From positions 372,001-436,000 of the forward strand of contig CAWFHN010000013.1 of the NCBI GenBank assembly GCA_963815665.1: a stretch of DNA of 64,000 bases. The letters run 5' to 3'. How positions within the stretch are numbered: position 1 is the first letter of the stretch; every line of letters starts with the position of its first letter. Shown in pieces: positions 15,341-23,631 of the stretch. A program made the position numbers and the translations under genes. Under the pieces are notes generated by a model. The model was not told the DNA's origin. It saw only the letters and a program-made list of their open reading frames with translations, and ran no database searches. This DNA comes from DASUPK01 sp963815665. GTDB taxonomy: Bacteria; Actinomycetota; Thermoleophilia; Solirubrobacterales; 70-9.

Positions 15341-16671
15341 GATTCCTCCCGAAAGCGTGACAGGGCGCGGTCGACGAAGGAATCGGCGGCGCCGAGGTAG
15401 CCGGCCGGATCGAGCGCCCCGTCGATCTCCTTCTCGGAGAGCGCGCCGCTCACCTCCTTGTCCTTGACCAGCTCGTCGCGCAGTGGCCGCCCGCCGTCGA
15501 GCGCGCGCACGGCGGCCGCGTCGATCAGCTCCCGCGCGTGCCGCCGTCCAACCCGGCCGGCCAGCGCCGTCACCAGGCTCTCGGCCATCAGCAGACCGCC
15601 GCTGGCGTCGAGGTTGGCGCGCATTCGGTCGGGTCTCACCTCTAGGCCCTCGAGCGCCTCGCGCAGCGCGGAGGCGGCGCCTCCCGTCAGCGCGAGGGCG
15701 TCGGCCAGCGGCGCCCACTCGGACTGCCAGGCTCCGGCGGCGCGCTCGTGCTCCTGCGCCATCGCCTCGAGCAGCACTCCGGCGGCGCCGCGGACCCGCC
15801 GGGCGCAGGCGATCGCCACCACCGAGCCGACCGGGTTTCGCTTGTGGGGCAACGTCGAAGAGGCTCCCCGCCCGTCGCCGGAGGGCTCGGCAACCTCGCC
15901 GACCTCGGTCTGGGAGAGCAGCGCGAGGTCGAGGGCGATCTTCTCCATCACGCCGGCCGTCAGGGCCAGGGACGCCCCCAGGTCGCCGACGCGAAGTCTC
16001 GCCGTGTGCCAGGCAATCGCGGGCTCGTCGAGCTCGAGCCGCGTCGCCACAAGCTCGACCACCCGCTCTCCATCGGAGCCCAGCGCCGCCAGGGTTCCGG
16101 CCGCGCCCCCGAGCTGCAACGCGAGCGATAACGACCCCAGGCGCTCGCGTGCCGACAGGGTCGAGTCGAGCCAGCCCGCCGACTTCAACCCGAAGGTGGT
16201 CGGGAGCGCCTGCTGGAGCAGAGTGCGGCCGGCCATCACGGTGCCGCGGTGCTCGTCTGCCAGCCCCGCGCAGGCCGCGGCCACCCCGTCGAGCTCCGCC
16301 CGGATCAGCACCAGCGCGCGGCTCGCGACCAGCATCGCGGCCGTATCGATCGCGTCCTGGCTGGTGGCGCCGAGATGGACGAAGCCGGCGGCCTCGTCAT
16401 CGAGCTTCGCTCGCAGGGCAGCGACCAGGGGCACGGCGGGGTTGGCCTTCGAGCGGCCATCGCGCGCGATCGCCTCGGGATCGAAGCCTCCGCCCTGACA
16501 GGCGCCGGCGATCGCCTCCGCGGCATCGCCGGGGATCAGCCCCGCCTCCGCCTCGGCGGCCGCGAGGGCGGCCTCGAAATCGAGCATCGCCTGGAGCCAG
16601 GCGCCCTCGGAGGTCGCCTGCCCTATCGGCTCGGGGACGAAGAGCGAGCTGAACAATCCGTCAGACGACAA
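15337..16671 (-). CDS. pcaB: 3-carboxy-cis,cis-muconate cycloisomerase
   Basis: A fumarase/aspartase-superfamily protein of about 444 residues. The superfamily signature appears as SSTLPHKRNPVGS near 268-280, with a GATSQDAIDTA segment earlier. It cyclises 3-carboxymuconate, the product of PcaGH, to 4-carboxymuconolactone. The start is uncertain: TTG 16671 gives the N-terminus MSSDGLFSSLFVPEP and overlaps pcaG by 11 bases, and TTG 16656 is five residues shorter. The first fits the usual PcaB N-terminus better. It lies between pcaG and pcaD, as in other pca clusters. An adenylosuccinate lyase is ruled out by context. Confidence 0.9.
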   Translation of the reverse strand: MSSDGLFSSLFVPEPIGQATSEGAWLQAMLDFEAALAAAEAEAGLIPGDAAEAIAGACQGGGFDPEAIARDGRSKANPAVPLVAALRAKLDDEAAGFVHLGATSQDAIDTAAMLVASRALVLIRAELDGVAAACAGLADEHRGTVMAGRTLLQQALPTTFGLKSAGWLDSTLSARERLGSLSLALQLGGAAGTLAALGSDGERVVELVATRLELDEPAIAWHTARLRVGDLGASLALTAGVMEKIALDLALLSQTEVGEVAEPSGDGRGASSTLPHKRNPVGSVVAIACARRVRGAAGVLLEAMAQEHERAAGAWQSEWAPLADALALTGGAASALREALEGLEVRPDRMRANLDASGGLLMAESLVTALAGRVGRRHARELIDAAAVRALDGGRPLRDELVKDKEVSGALSEKEIDGALDPAGYLGAADSFVDRALSRFREES

Positions 16672-17224
16672 AGAAGGCGGTCTCGCCGTCACCCTGAAGA
16701 TGGATGTCGAAGCGGAGACCTCCCTCCTCGGGAATCGCCACGAGGGTGTCCCGCTCCTTCGGGTCCTCGATCGAGGAGAGGACGGGATCCTCACCGTTGG
16801 CCTCGGCCTCGTCCGGGAAGTAGATCCGAGTCACCAGGCGCTTCAGCAGGCCTCGGGCGAACACCGAGACGTCGATGTGGGGCGCCTGCGAGCGACCGCC
16901 GGGGCCGGGGACCGGTCCCGGCTTGACGGTGATGAACTCGAAGCGGCCCTCGGAGTCGGTGGCGCAGCGGCCGAATCCGCTGAATCCCTCCTCCACCGGG
17001 AGCTCATCGCGCGGGTCCTCGGGGTGGGCGTATCGCCCGGCCCTGTTCGCCTGCCAGATCTCGATCAACGCGTCGTCCACGATCTCGCCCTCACCGTCGA
17101 ACACCGTGCCCCGGATGTGAATCGCATCGGGGTCGTTCTCCGGAACCAGCCGCTCCTCGCCGTCATACGGAACCTGGATCCGCAGGAACGGCCCGATCGT
17201 CTGGGATGGGGTCAGCGCGGGCAT
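16661..17224 (-). CDS. pcaG: Protocatechuate 3,4-dioxygenase alpha subunit
   Basis: A 187-residue intradiol dioxygenase subunit starting MPALTPSQTIGPF, the classical PcaG N-terminus. The beta-sandwich core carries the shared IEIWQANRAGRY and GRFEFITVKPG segments and APHIDVSVFARG. It lacks the full iron-ligand set of the beta subunit, as expected for alpha. It assembles with PcaH to cleave protocatechuate between the hydroxyls. ATG 17224 overlaps the pcaH stop (ATGA). The in-frame region upstream lies within pcaH and was excluded. Confidence 0.95.
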   Translation of the reverse strand: MPALTPSQTIGPFLRIQVPYDGEERLVPENDPDAIHIRGTVFDGEGEIVDDALIEIWQANRAGRYAHPEDPRDELPVEEGFSGFGRCATDSEGRFEFITVKPGPVPGPGGRSQAPHIDVSVFARGLLKRLVTRIYFPDEAEANGEDPVLSSIEDPKERDTLVAIPEEGGLRFDIHLQGDGETAFFVV

Positions 17225-17970
17225 CAATCCTCCATCGGTGTGGCGTCGCGACCCCGCAGGACGATGTCGAACTCGTAGCCGAGCGCCCACTCCGGGACGG
17301 TCCGGTCGTGGTCGTAGCGGCAGATCATCCGGTCCCGATCCTTCGGGTCGGGGACGGAGTTGAAGATCGGGTCCTGGAAGAAGAGCGGGTCGCCCGGGAA
17401 GAACATCTGGGTGATCAGGCGGGTCGCGAACGCGGGACCGAAGAGCGAGAAGTGGATGTGCCGCGAGCGCCAGGCGTTGGGATTGTTCTTCCAGGGGTAG
17501 GCGCCGGGCTTGATGGTGATGAACTCGTAGCGGCCGTCGTCGTCGGTCATACAGCGGCCGCCGCCGCTGAAGTTCGGGTCGAGCGGGGCTGGATGCCGAT
17601 CGCCGTCGTGCCTGTACCGGCCGGAGGCGTTCGCCTGCCAGATCTCGATCAGGGAGTTGCGCACCGGGTTTCCATCCTGGTCGAGCAGGCGGCCGTGGAC
17701 GATGATCCGCTCGCCGAGCGGCTCGTCCTCGTACTGGCGGGTGAGGTCGTGGTCGAGCTCGCCGATGCGCTCATCTCCGTAGACGGGCCCCGTGACCTCG
17801 GAGAGGGTGTGGGCCAGCGGGACCAGCGGCCGCTTCGGCGCCCTCGTCCGGGTCGAGACGTACTCGGGGTACAGGTACGGGGGATCGACCTCGAGATCGT
17901 CGTGCCGATAGCCGATCACCTCTCCGTTGCGGGTCAGCTCTGATGCCACCGTGCCCTCCTCCTTGCTCAT
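17224..17970 (-). CDS. pcaH: Protocatechuate 3,4-dioxygenase beta subunit
   Basis: A 248-residue intradiol dioxygenase subunit with all four ferric-iron ligands visible: Tyr119 (GRYRH), Tyr158 (GAYPW), His171 and His173 (RSRHIHF). The long N-terminus with PPYLYPEY and KRPLVPL is typical of PcaH. With PcaG it forms the iron(III) enzyme that converts protocatechuate to 3-carboxy-cis,cis-muconate. The ATG overlaps the pcaJ stop (ATGA) and has GGAGGAA a few bases upstream. It is part of the long operon beginning at 21598. Confidence 0.96.
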   Translation of the reverse strand: MSKEEGTVASELTRNGEVIGYRHDDLEVDPPYLYPEYVSTRTRAPKRPLVPLAHTLSEVTGPVYGDERIGELDHDLTRQYEDEPLGERIIVHGRLLDQDGNPVRNSLIEIWQANASGRYRHDGDRHPAPLDPNFSGGGRCMTDDDGRYEFITIKPGAYPWKNNPNAWRSRHIHFSLFGPAFATRLITQMFFPGDPLFFQDPIFNSVPDPKDRDRMICRYDHDRTVPEWALGYEFDIVLRGRDATPMED

Positions 17971-18743
17971 GTCGGTTCCTCCAGCGTCGCGCGAAGCTCC
18001 CGGAGCTCCCGGAGCTCCCGATCCGAGGGCTCCGCCGTCTCCTCCAGGTCCTCCGCGACTCGCAGCGGCCAGCCCGTCCGCTCCCGGGCCACCTCCGCCG
18101 ACGCTCCCGGATGGATCTGCGTGAGCGTGAGCTCGCGGCTCTCCGGGTCCGGCCGCAGGACCCCGAGATCGGTGATCACGACGGTTGGCCCGCGGCCCGG
18201 CATGCCGAGGCGCTTCCGGTCGCCGGGCGCGTCCCCGTAGCCGACGGACGAGCGGAAGTCGAGGCGGTCGACGAAGCTGCGACGCGACTGGCGCATGATC
18301 ACGATCACCTCCTTCGCCATCGCGGCGATCTCCGGCGCGCCGCCGCCCCCGGGGAGGCGGACCTTGGGGCGCTCGTAGTCCCCGATCACCGTGCTATTGA
18401 GGTTGCCGAGGCGGTCGATCTGAGCCGCCCCGAGAAAGCCGACGTCGATCCGCCCGCCCTGCAGCCAGTAGGCGAAGATCTCCGGCACCGGGACCACCGC
18501 GTCCGCCGTCTCGGCCAGCTCGCCGTCGCCGATGGACAGTGGCAGGTTCCTCGGCTTCGACCCGATCGTGCCCGACTCGTAGACGAGGACGGTTCGCGGA
18601 GCGTGGGTGAGCCTCGCCAGGTTCGCGGCTGTGCTCGGCAGGCCGATCCCCACGAAGCAGACGGTCTCGTCCGTCAGCGCGCGCGACGCCACCACGGTCA
18701 TCATCTCGTCGGCCGAGACCGCCGCTTCGGCCTTGGTGGTCAT
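17967..18743 (-). CDS. pcaJ: 3-oxoadipate CoA-transferase beta-like subunit (glutaconate CoA-transferase GctB type)
   Basis: A 258-residue family I CoA-transferase subunit. The catalytic Glu is in VYESGTIGS (E56), the motif of glutaconate-type transferases rather than the SENG seen in ordinary PcaJ. GAAQIDRLGNLNS and the GGGGAPEIA glycine loop are also present. With the upstream alpha subunit it should move CoA from succinyl-CoA to 3-oxoadipate, as required after PcaD. The C-terminal 35 residues are Glu/Arg-rich. ATG 18743 overlaps the upstream stop by 4 bases. Retention of Glu argues against the IpdB-type hydrolase that lacks it. Confidence 0.82.
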   Translation of the reverse strand: MTTKAEAAVSADEMMTVVASRALTDETVCFVGIGLPSTAANLARLTHAPRTVLVYESGTIGSKPRNLPLSIGDGELAETADAVVPVPEIFAYWLQGGRIDVGFLGAAQIDRLGNLNSTVIGDYERPKVRLPGGGGAPEIAAMAKEVIVIMRQSRRSFVDRLDFRSSVGYGDAPGDRKRLGMPGRGPTVVITDLGVLRPDPESRELTLTQIHPGASAEVARERTGWPLRVAEDLEETAEPSDRELRELRELRATLEEPT

Positions 18744-19561
18744 GTGACACCCGCCGCTCTCAGCACGTGCTCCTCGATCCAGGCCTGGAACGAGTCCCGG
18801 TCGGCGCTGATCTCGTCCCAGCGCTGATAGAAGCCGTTGTCGCGGTCGTAGTAGTCGTGGGCGTAGGAGGGATGAGCGCCATGCGGCGCCTCCGCGACGG
18901 CGCCGACGGCCCAGGTCGGCAGGACGATCGCCCCCGGCCGGGGCTCCAGCTCGTCGACGATCTCCTCGACGGTGACGAGCGAGCGCGCCGAGGCGAGCAC
19001 GATCTCCTTCTGGACGCCGATGATTCCCCAGAGCTGCACGTTGCCCTCGCGGTCGGCGCGCTGGGCGTGCACGATCCCGACGTCGGGTCGGAGGGCGCGA
19101 ACCGCGGTGAGGGCCTCGCCCGTGAACGGGCATTTGATCTCGGCGATGGTCTCGCTCGAGCGCTCCATCAGCTCGGTCCCGACGTAGCCCCGCAGCGTCC
19201 CGAACGGGAGATTGGAGGCGCCGGCGGCGTAGCGAGCCGCCATGCCCGCGTGGCTGTGCTCCTCGAGCTCGAGGGGCGCGGGCCAGTCGTGCTCGACGGC
19301 GTCGCGGAGCCGGCGCAGGGAGCCGACGCCGGGGTTGCCGCCCCAGGAGAAGATCAGCTTGCGGGCGCATCCGGCGCCGATCATCTGGTCGTAGATCAGG
19401 TCCGGGGTCATCCGGATCAGGGTCAGGTCGCGGCGGCCCTGGCGAATGATCTCCTGGCCCGCCGCGAACGGGATCAGGTGCGTGAAGCCCTCCAGCGCAA
19501 CGCTGTCGCCGTCGTGGACGAGCTCGGCGACGGCCTCGTCCAAAGCGAGCAGCTCAGCCAC
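18740..19561 (-). CDS. pcaI: 3-oxoadipate CoA-transferase alpha-like subunit (GctA type)
   Basis: A 273-residue CoA-transferase alpha subunit. It opens with LALDEAVAELVHDGDSVALEGF, the family start (given here only to residue 26), has a GGNPGVGSL loop near 75-83 and a long C-terminal region with HPSYAHDYYDRD. It is of the glutaconate/IpdA subgroup, not the short PcaI type. Position directly before the beta subunit and pcaH makes 3-oxoadipate the likely acceptor. Its start lies 8 bases inside the end of the regulator gene, so the two are coupled. Confidence 0.82.
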   Translation of the reverse strand: MAELLALDEAVAELVHDGDSVALEGFTHLIPFAAGQEIIRQGRRDLTLIRMTPDLIYDQMIGAGCARKLIFSWGGNPGVGSLRRLRDAVEHDWPAPLELEEHSHAGMAARYAAGASNLPFGTLRGYVGTELMERSSETIAEIKCPFTGEALTAVRALRPDVGIVHAQRADREGNVQLWGIIGVQKEIVLASARSLVTVEEIVDELEPRPGAIVLPTWAVGAVAEAPHGAHPSYAHDYYDRDNGFYQRWDEISADRDSFQAWIEEHVLRAAGVT

Positions 19562-20327
19562 CGCTGCCCCCGACCGCGGGTTCCACCTGGACCATGCCGA
19601 GCACGTCGCGCAGGTAGAGCAGGTGATCCTTCATCGCCCGCTCCGCGCGCGCCGGGTCGCCCTTCTCGACCGCCGAAACCAGGGCCTCGTGCTGCTCCAC
19701 GATCGCCGAGTGCACCACGGCCGGCTCAAGGACATCGATGAGCAACGGCTGCAGCACCTCGAAGATCCAGTTGGTCAGGGCCTGGATCATGCGGTTGCCG
19801 CTGGCGGCGGCGATCGTCAGGTGGATCTCGGCGTCGGTGGCGGACACGACCTCGACGTCGTCCGGCGCCGCGTTTGCCGCGTCCACGGCCGAGCGCAGCC
19901 GGGTCAGAGTCTGCTCGTCGGGCTGATACGCCGCGAGGCCGGCGAGCGGGACCTCGAGCAAAACCCGGGCGTCGAGCAGCTCGTGCAGGCTGACCGCCTC
20001 GGTCTCGAGCATCATCGCGATCGCGTCGCTGAGGCTGCGCCCCATTCCCTGCTCCGCGGTGTGGGCAACGAAGATGCCGCCGCCCGGGCCCTTGGTCGCC
20101 CGGATCAGGTTGCCGCTGGAGAGGAGCTTAAGCGCCTCCCGGAGGGTCGGGCGGCTGACCCCGAACTCGGCCGCGAGGTCCTCCTCGCGGCCCAGGAAAT
20201 CACCCGGACCGAGGCCCTCCTCCTGGACGTAGTGCTGGATCTGCACCGCGACCTGCTCGGATGCGCCCCGGATCTGACGCGCCTGCGGCCTCGCGCGAGA
20301 GCGCGAGCTCGCCCGCTGGACGCTCAC
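19554..20327 (-). CDS. GntR-family (FadR/FCD type) transcriptional regulator of the pca operon
   Basis: About 257 residues. A winged helix-turn-helix (EEDLAAEFGVSRPTLREALK, about residues 47-66) is followed by an FCD ligand-binding domain with the metal-site pattern of Asp/His residues (for example DAEIH and HEALVSAV). The regulator is encoded inside the operon, after the ligase gene. I prefer GTG 20327, which overlaps the ligase stop as GTGA; GTG 20339 in the same frame would add four residues. It probably binds near the promoter at 21659-21687 and responds to an aromatic or dicarboxylic acid. The ligand is unknown. Confidence 0.85.
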   Translation of the reverse strand: MSVQRASSRSRARPQARQIRGASEQVAVQIQHYVQEEGLGPGDFLGREEDLAAEFGVSRPTLREALKLLSSGNLIRATKGPGGGIFVAHTAEQGMGRSLSDAIAMMLETEAVSLHELLDARVLLEVPLAGLAAYQPDEQTLTRLRSAVDAANAAPDDVEVVSATDAEIHLTIAAASGNRMIQALTNWIFEVLQPLLIDVLEPAVVHSAIVEQHEALVSAVEKGDPARAERAMKDHLLYLRDVLGMVQVEPAVGGSGG

Positions 20328-21598
20328 GATGCGACCCACCTCGGCGTGCGCTCGTCGACCACTCGGCGGGACTTTCCAGTCTGCCGCGGCAGAACCCCGG
20401 GCGCGATCGGCACGACCCGGACTCGCAGCCCGAGCTGCTGGCGCATCTTCTCCTGGAGGCGGCGCGCGTCGGTGCCAAGGGTCAGCTCGACCTCGAGCTT
20501 CACCTCGTCCATCCCGCTGCGCTCGGTGTAGAAGGTGATGCGGAACTCGCCGGAGCTGGAGACCTGACGGACGGCCTCCTCGATCGCCGACGGATAGACG
20601 TTCATCCCGCGCACGACCACCATGTCGTCGGTCCGGCCGACGATGCCGCCGGGTAGCCAGCGGCCCTCATGGCCGGCCGGGCACTGCTCGTCGGTCGCGA
20701 TCACGGAGTCTCCCGTTCGGTATCGCAACGCAGGGAAGCCCGTGAGGCGAAGCGGGGTGATCACGAGCTCGCCGCGCTCGCCCTGGGCCGTCGGGCTCAT
20801 GTCCGCGTCGAGGATCTCGCAGACGAACTCGTTCTCGTCGACATGCAGCCCGTGGCCCTCGATGCACGGGTCGCCGAACGGCCCGGCCTCGGTGAGGCCG
20901 GCGTGATCGACGCAGACGACGCCGAGCCCGTCTTCGATGCGGGAGCGAACGCCGGGCAGCGACCCGCCGGGCTCGCCGGTGCAGAGCACGCGGTCCAGGG
21001 AATCGAAGGCGGACTCCAGTCGCTGCTCGACGGCGACCTCGAGCAGGTGAAGCGCGTAGGTCGGGGTGCACAAGAGCGTCGTCGCCTCGACCTCGGCGAT
21101 GGTCTGCAGGCGCTGCACGGAGCCCATCCCACCGAGCGAGATCCCCAGCGCCCCCATGTCCTGGAGCCCCTCCTTGGCCGCCCAGAACTGGACATGGGGC
21201 CCGAACGAGAACGCGAGCGCGACGCGATCGTCGCTGCCGAGGCCGGCGGCGCGCATCGTGTGCGCGAAACGCCCACGCCACCAGGCCCAGTCCTCCGCGG
21301 TCTCCAGCACCCGCAGCGGATGCGCCGTCGTCCCGCTGGTCTGAAAGAGCTGGGTGTAGTGGTCGAGCGGGTAGGTGAGGTTCGTGCCGAAGGGCGGATG
21401 GCGCTCCTGATCGATGACCAGGTCCCGCTTCGTCAGTGGCCGCAGCTCGCTGAGGCCGGGGCGATCCCCCAGCTCGAGGGCCTCGGCGCGGCCGCGCTGA
21501 AAGGGGTTGCGATCGAGCACCAGCTCGAGCAGCTCCGCGAGGCGCTCCTCCTGATCCGTGGCGCCGGGCCGAACGCCAACCCCCTGGGCATCCGCCAT
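20324..21598 (-). CDS. Phenylacetate-CoA ligase-like (PaaK family) acyl-CoA ligase
   Basis: A 424-residue adenylate-forming enzyme of the PaaK branch. It shows the phosphate loop QTSGTTAHP (about 87-95), YRTGDSV, and the C-terminal hinge GRTDDMVVVRGMNVYPSAIEE. It should activate an aryl or arylacetic acid with ATP and CoA. ATG 21598 is preceded by GGAGGAGG. It is the first gene of the pca operon, which is surprising because the pca route itself needs no aryl-CoA ligase. The product may feed another route or act as the inducer. A second PaaK-like ligase is encoded at 52597. Confidence 0.85.
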   Translation of the reverse strand: MADAQGVGVRPGATDQEERLAELLELVLDRNPFQRGRAEALELGDRPGLSELRPLTKRDLVIDQERHPPFGTNLTYPLDHYTQLFQTSGTTAHPLRVLETAEDWAWWRGRFAHTMRAAGLGSDDRVALAFSFGPHVQFWAAKEGLQDMGALGISLGGMGSVQRLQTIAEVEATTLLCTPTYALHLLEVAVEQRLESAFDSLDRVLCTGEPGGSLPGVRSRIEDGLGVVCVDHAGLTEAGPFGDPCIEGHGLHVDENEFVCEILDADMSPTAQGERGELVITPLRLTGFPALRYRTGDSVIATDEQCPAGHEGRWLPGGIVGRTDDMVVVRGMNVYPSAIEEAVRQVSSSGEFRITFYTERSGMDEVKLEVELTLGTDARRLQEKMRQQLGLRVRVVPIAPGVLPRQTGKSRRVVDERTPRWVAS

Positions 21599-21658
21599 CA
21601 ACGCCTCCTCCAGATCGCGTACTTAAGGTGGGTGCTCATATCGCGCCTCCCAGCGCAC

Positions 21659-21687
21659 ACTATCCGATAAGTCAAAGTATTTGTCAG
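21659..21687 (-). promoter_or_regulatory. Putative sigma-70-type promoter of the ligase-pca operon
   Basis: On the minus strand CTGACA (21687-21682) and GATAGT (21664-21659) are separated by exactly 17 bases, in an AT-rich patch 61 bases before the ligase start. The -35 region contains the complement of TTGTCAGGT (21681-21689), a nine-base word also present in the palindrome at 51409. A regulator could bind there. Confidence 0.5.
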
Positions 21688-21694
21688 GTAACCC

Positions 21695-22726
21695 TCAGCT
21701 GCTCGTGATGACGACCTTCATCACCTCGGCCGGATTGCCCATCGCATAGGCGAGCGCCTCGGGCGCCTGATCCAGCGAGAATCGCCGGGTGATCAGGGGC
21801 TGGAGCTGGGCCTGATTTCCCTCCACGAAGCGGACGGCCTGCGTGAACTCCTCGGGACCGCAGCAGCTGACACCGAGCAGGTCTACCTCCTTCTCGGTGA
21901 ACGTCCCAATCCGCAGTGGCACCTCCTCGCCCGACATCCCGACCACCGTCACCCGTCCCGCCGAGGCGACCATGTCGACGGCGGCGCGAATCGGATCGGG
22001 GACGCCGGTCGCGTCGATCACCAGGGGCGGGCCCTCTCCGCCGGACCACTCCCGGCAGGCCTCGACGACCTGATCGGCGTCCTCCCAGAGCAGGCCCTCG
22101 GCGCCGGTGGCGGCCCCGAGGTCGAGCCGGCTCTGGATGCGGTCGACCAGCAGGGTCGTCGCCCCGCGCTCGCGGGCGAGCAGATGGGACGCCTGGCCGA
22201 TCGGGCCGGCGCCGAGGATGACCACTCGCTCCCCCTCCGCGATGCGGGCCCTGTGCACGGTGCGGACGCCGATCGAGAACGGCTCGGCGAGCGCCGCCGT
22301 GGCGGGCTCGTCCGTGGCGATCGCGAAGACCTGCGACTCACGGACGCGAAGCTTCTCCTGCAGGCCCCCATCGGAGTGGATGCCGATCAGGCTGAAGTTG
22401 TCACAGACGTTCCCGCGGCCGACACGGCACGGGTAGCACTCGCCGCAGTTGCTGAGCGGCAGGATGGCGACGCGATCCCCGACGGCGAGGCGCCCGCTGG
22501 TCTCGGGCCCGAGCGCCTCGATCGTCCCGGTGAACTCGTGACCCTGGATGCGCGGAAAGGGCGAGTCCTCGAAGATCTGGAGCTCGCCGCTGAAGAAGTG
22601 GAAGTCGGAGCCGCAGATCCCGACCGCGTCCGGGTGCACGATGACCTCACCGGGGCCGGGCGCCGCGGGCTCGGGAACGTCGAGAACCTCCATCTGACCA
22701 ACTCCCCGAGTCACCGCAGCTAGCAC
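21695..22726 (-). CDS. Zinc-dependent medium-chain alcohol dehydrogenase
   Basis: A 343-residue medium-chain dehydrogenase/reductase. Catalytic zinc ligands are C38 (GICGSD) and H63-E64 (QGHEF); structural zinc is held by C94, C97, C100 and C108. The NAD(P) motif is GAGPIGQ near 173. It is closest in style to threonine/sorbitol dehydrogenase-type enzymes. It lies at the 3' end of the pobA operon, or in its own unit, since the ten-base word CCTATTGACC sits 21-30 bases before its GTG start. A likely role is oxidation of an aromatic or hydroxy-acid alcohol; the substrate is unknown. Confidence 0.85.
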   Translation of the reverse strand: MLAAVTRGVGQMEVLDVPEPAAPGPGEVIVHPDAVGICGSDFHFFSGELQIFEDSPFPRIQGHEFTGTIEALGPETSGRLAVGDRVAILPLSNCGECYPCRVGRGNVCDNFSLIGIHSDGGLQEKLRVRESQVFAIATDEPATAALAEPFSIGVRTVHRARIAEGERVVILGAGPIGQASHLLARERGATTLLVDRIQSRLDLGAATGAEGLLWEDADQVVEACREWSGGEGPPLVIDATGVPDPIRAAVDMVASAGRVTVVGMSGEEVPLRIGTFTEKEVDLLGVSCCGPEEFTQAVRFVEGNQAQLQPLITRRFSLDQAPEALAYAMGNPAEVMKVVITSS

Positions 22727-22746
22727 GGCAACAACCTAGAGGATTT

Positions 22747-22756
22747 GGTCAATAGG
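22747..22756 (-). promoter_or_regulatory. Copy of the CCTATTGACC motif upstream of the alcohol dehydrogenase
   Basis: The minus strand carries CCTATTGACC here, identical to 1999-2008 upstream of the aldehyde dehydrogenase. It lies between the NmrA-like gene and the GTG start of the dehydrogenase. It may be a shared regulator site or a -35 element. Confidence 0.25.
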
Positions 22757-22772
22757 CTCAAACCTCTTGCGC

Positions 22773-23552
22773 TCAGGCCGTGGCCATCGCCGCGAGCCAC
22801 TCCTCGAAGCTGGGGCCGGCGAGCTTCGCGCCCGGGTTGGGCAGCACGGCTCCGTCCGCATAGGCCGCAGCGTCCGGGTCGCCGGACTGACGGCTCTCGC
22901 GGATCTCGAGCGAGTCGCGTCGGCTGGCGAAGAGCGCGGCGGCCAGGTCGGCGAGACGCTCCTCACGCGGGCCGGCGACCTCGGTGATCCTGCCGTTCTC
23001 GATCTCCGGCTCCTCGGCCGCATCGGCGAGGGTCTCGGCGACGACGCGGGCGGCCACGGGCTGCGTTCGCATCTCGGGCAGATAGGCGACGCCGTCCTCG
23101 GTCATCCATCGGACGAACTCGTCGAAGAACTCGTGGAACTGTGCCGCGCGAACGATCCGGACCGGGACCGGGCCCTCGAGCAGCGCCTGCTCCTGCGCCA
23201 TCTTCGCCGCGTTGTAGCCGCCCTCAAACTTGTCGATGCCGATGATCGAGACGACGATGATCATCCCCGCCCCGGCTTCCGCGCCGGCTCGCTGGAGGTT
23301 TCGTGCCGATGCGGTGAAGAACTCCGTTGCCTTCTTCTGGTCGGGCGTGGGCCACGTCGCGGTATCGATGATGGTGTCGACGCCGGCGAGCGCCTCGTCG
23401 AGGCCCTCGCCGCTGACCACGTCGATCCCCTTCGAGCGCGCGATCGGGACCACCTCGTGTCCGCGCTGCTCGAGGACCTCGACGAGGTGCGTTCCGAGGC
23501 GGCCGGTGGCTCCGGTGACGGCAATCTTCTGGTTCCTGTCTTCGGTCTGCAT
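22773..23552 (-). CDS. NmrA/atypical SDR family NAD(P)-binding protein
   Basis: A 259-residue protein with an N-terminal Rossmann motif TGATGRLG (13-20). It lacks the YxxxK active site of classical short-chain dehydrogenases, as expected for NmrA-like atypical members. These act as reductases, isomerases or redox sensors. ATG 23552 has GGAAAGGAAG just upstream; the longer frame before it has no start signal. It lies 79 bases downstream of an SDR gene on the same strand and probably shares that transcript. Its substrate cannot be inferred from sequence. Confidence 0.78.
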   Translation of the reverse strand: MQTEDRNQKIAVTGATGRLGTHLVEVLEQRGHEVVPIARSKGIDVVSGEGLDEALAGVDTIIDTATWPTPDQKKATEFFTASARNLQRAGAEAGAGMIIVVSIIGIDKFEGGYNAAKMAQEQALLEGPVPVRIVRAAQFHEFFDEFVRWMTEDGVAYLPEMRTQPVAARVVAETLADAAEEPEIENGRITEVAGPREERLADLAAALFASRRDSLEIRESRQSGDPDAAAYADGAVLPNPGAKLAGPSFEEWLAAMATA

Positions 23553-23631
23553 CGCTCTTCCTTTCCAAGCGCAGACGCGCTTTCGCTGTTTCGCTATTAC
23601 GACGAACGGGATCCGTTCAGATCGACAGCTA

